From Acidobacteriota bacterium (GTDB lineage Bacteria; Acidobacteriota; Terriglobia; Terriglobales; Acidobacteriaceae), in contig JAJXXG010000683.1 of the NCBI GenBank assembly GCA_021781255.1, forward strand, positions 1 through 7,797: 7,797 nt of DNA. The letters are read 5' to 3'. The notes under the pieces were generated by a model that was given only the letters and a program-made list of their open reading frames with translations, was not told where the DNA came from and did no database searches. Positions 7,373 through 7,797 of this stretch are shown here, one piece after another. Within the stretch, counting starts at the first letter, position 1. The number at the start of each line of letters is the position of its first letter. The position numbers were made by a program, and so were the translations under genes.

Positions 7373-7579
7373 TTATCCGCAATAAGACTCAAACCACCGG
7401 CTGATATATACCTGCGCGTGCGCCTCGCCGCAGTAGTGCCGCGCGTGCGGAGCATCCGCGGCTTCCTTGGTCCACTTCAGCACCGTCAGTTGCGTATCAC
7501 TGCAGTGGATCACAATCCAGCGCACCGGCTTATCACTCTCTTCGCCGCAAATCTCGCACTTATACTTCGTCCCAATCAT
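7373..7579 (-). CDS. Small Cys/His-rich, probably zinc-binding protein of unknown function
   Basis: The 68-residue protein has CEIC (Cys8, Cys11) near the N-terminus and HYCGEAHA (His48, Cys50, His54) near the C-terminus, plus His25, Cys26 and Cys67. CxxC followed by a Cys/His pair some 40 residues later is the layout of a small zinc ribbon or treble-clef fold. The middle (PVRWIVIHCSDTQLTVLKW) is strand-like. I do not recognise a family with a known role. A GAGG Shine-Dalgarno (7587-7590) lies 7 nt before the ATG, and codon use (many G-ending codons) matches the upstream gene, so it looks real. It lies 42 bp after the homoserine dehydrogenase gene on the same strand and may share its transcript. 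Its stop is 10 bp from the convergent LacI-family gene. Confidence 0.7.
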   Translation of the reverse strand: MIGTKYKCEICGEESDKPVRWIVIHCSDTQLTVLKWTKEAADAPHARHYCGEAHAQVYISRWFESYCG

Positions 7580-7586
7580 CGTCTCG

Positions 7587-7591
7587 CCTCT
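7587..7591 (-). promoter_or_regulatory. Ribosome binding site of the small Cys/His-rich gene
   Basis: The minus strand reads AGAGG, with GAGG 7 nt before the ATG at 7579. This supports translation of the 68-residue frame and the chosen start. Confidence 0.45.
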
Positions 7592-7621
7592 TCGTCCCTG
7601 CTCGCTAATCTCTGGTCCCTG

Positions 7622-7797
7622 TTACTCCAGCATCTGCAAATCCAGCGGCTGCTCCAGCATGCAGTCCATCCCGCGAATGCTCTCCAATGCTCGCTGCAGT
7701 ACCGATGATTTGCACGGTTCCACCGTCACCACAAATGGAAGCGCCTCGGCCGGATACCCAGCCTTCTGCACAATCGCCCTGATGTTGATTGCCTCCC
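7622..7797 (-). CDS. hom: Homoserine dehydrogenase, C-terminal fragment (5' part beyond window)
   Basis: Only the last 57 residues before the TAA at 7624-7622 are present; the frame is open to the window edge. The sequence INIRAIVQKAGYP, LPFVVTVEPCKSSVLQRAL and a final EQPLDLQML matches the regulatory C-terminal (ACT-type) end of bacterial homoserine dehydrogenases as I recall it: an isoleucine-rich strand, a QK.GYP turn, the LPFV.T.EPC strand and a helix ending in PL.LQML. The enzyme makes homoserine from aspartate semialdehyde for threonine and methionine synthesis, and the ACT part usually mediates feedback control. The NAD(P) and catalytic domains are not visible, so the call rests on a short fragment; another ACT-domain enzyme is the main alternative. 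A small Cys/His-rich gene follows 42 bp downstream. Confidence 0.72.
   Translation of the reverse strand, partial: EAINIRAIVQKAGYPAEALPFVVTVEPCKSSVLQRALESIRGMDCMLEQPLDLQMLE

Noticed and set aside
6703..7455. 250-codon minus-strand frame antisense to the LacI-family gene
   Set aside because: It overlaps both a clear regulator and the small Cys/His-rich gene, and its translation is typical antisense shadow sequence.

Overview
The window looks like an ordinary chromosomal segment from a GC-rich, soil-type bacterium. The best guess is Acidobacteriota (class Terriglobia). This rests on the mix of genes (secreted GH78 plant-polysaccharide enzyme with a LacI regulator, pstB-phoU, an AddA/RecB-like helicase-nuclease, homoserine dehydrogenase) and on general protein flavour; it is an inference, not a phylogenetic result. 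I see no phage, IS, CRISPR, tRNA or rRNA signature.

Layout. (1) Bases 2-1741 (+) hold the C-terminal 579 residues of a UvrD/AddA/RecB-type helicase-nuclease: helicase motifs V and VI, then an apparently intact RecB-type PD-(D/E)XK nuclease. (2) Facing it tail to tail after only 5 bp is a minus-strand phosphate pair, pstB (3230-2472, GTG start) followed by phoU (2475-1747), joined by an ATGA overlap. No pstS, pstC or pstA lies upstream of pstB within the window. (3) Bases 3231-3697 form a divergent intergenic region. It carries the pstB Shine-Dalgarno on one side and an AT-rich, probably regulatory pocket on the other. (4) Bases 3698-6190 (+) encode an 830-residue secreted GH78 alpha-L-rhamnosidase-type glycosidase. 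About 100 bp later, 6292-7362 (+) encodes a LacI/GalR-family regulator. (5) Converging on it from the right are a 68-residue Cys/His-rich protein (7579-7373) and the last 57 residues of homoserine dehydrogenase (7797-7622), both on the minus strand.

How the genes fit together. The glycosidase and LacI regulator read as a small local carbohydrate-utilisation unit: an exported enzyme trimming rhamnose or a related sugar from plant or microbial glycans, next to its likely sugar-responsive regulator. Two imperfect CG-centred palindromes, one before each gene, are candidate operators. PstB and PhoU belong to phosphate uptake and its signalling. The helicase-nuclease belongs to double-strand-break processing. 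Homoserine dehydrogenase belongs to Thr/Met biosynthesis. These last three are unrelated housekeeping neighbours.

I did not find a convincing undescribed system. The points most worth a second look are the GH78 enzyme, which keeps the Asp/Glu/Asp acid-side triad but seems to lack Glu at the usual general-base position; the pstB-phoU pair without a permease gene next to it; the candidate LacI operators; and the small zinc-type protein after homoserine dehydrogenase.
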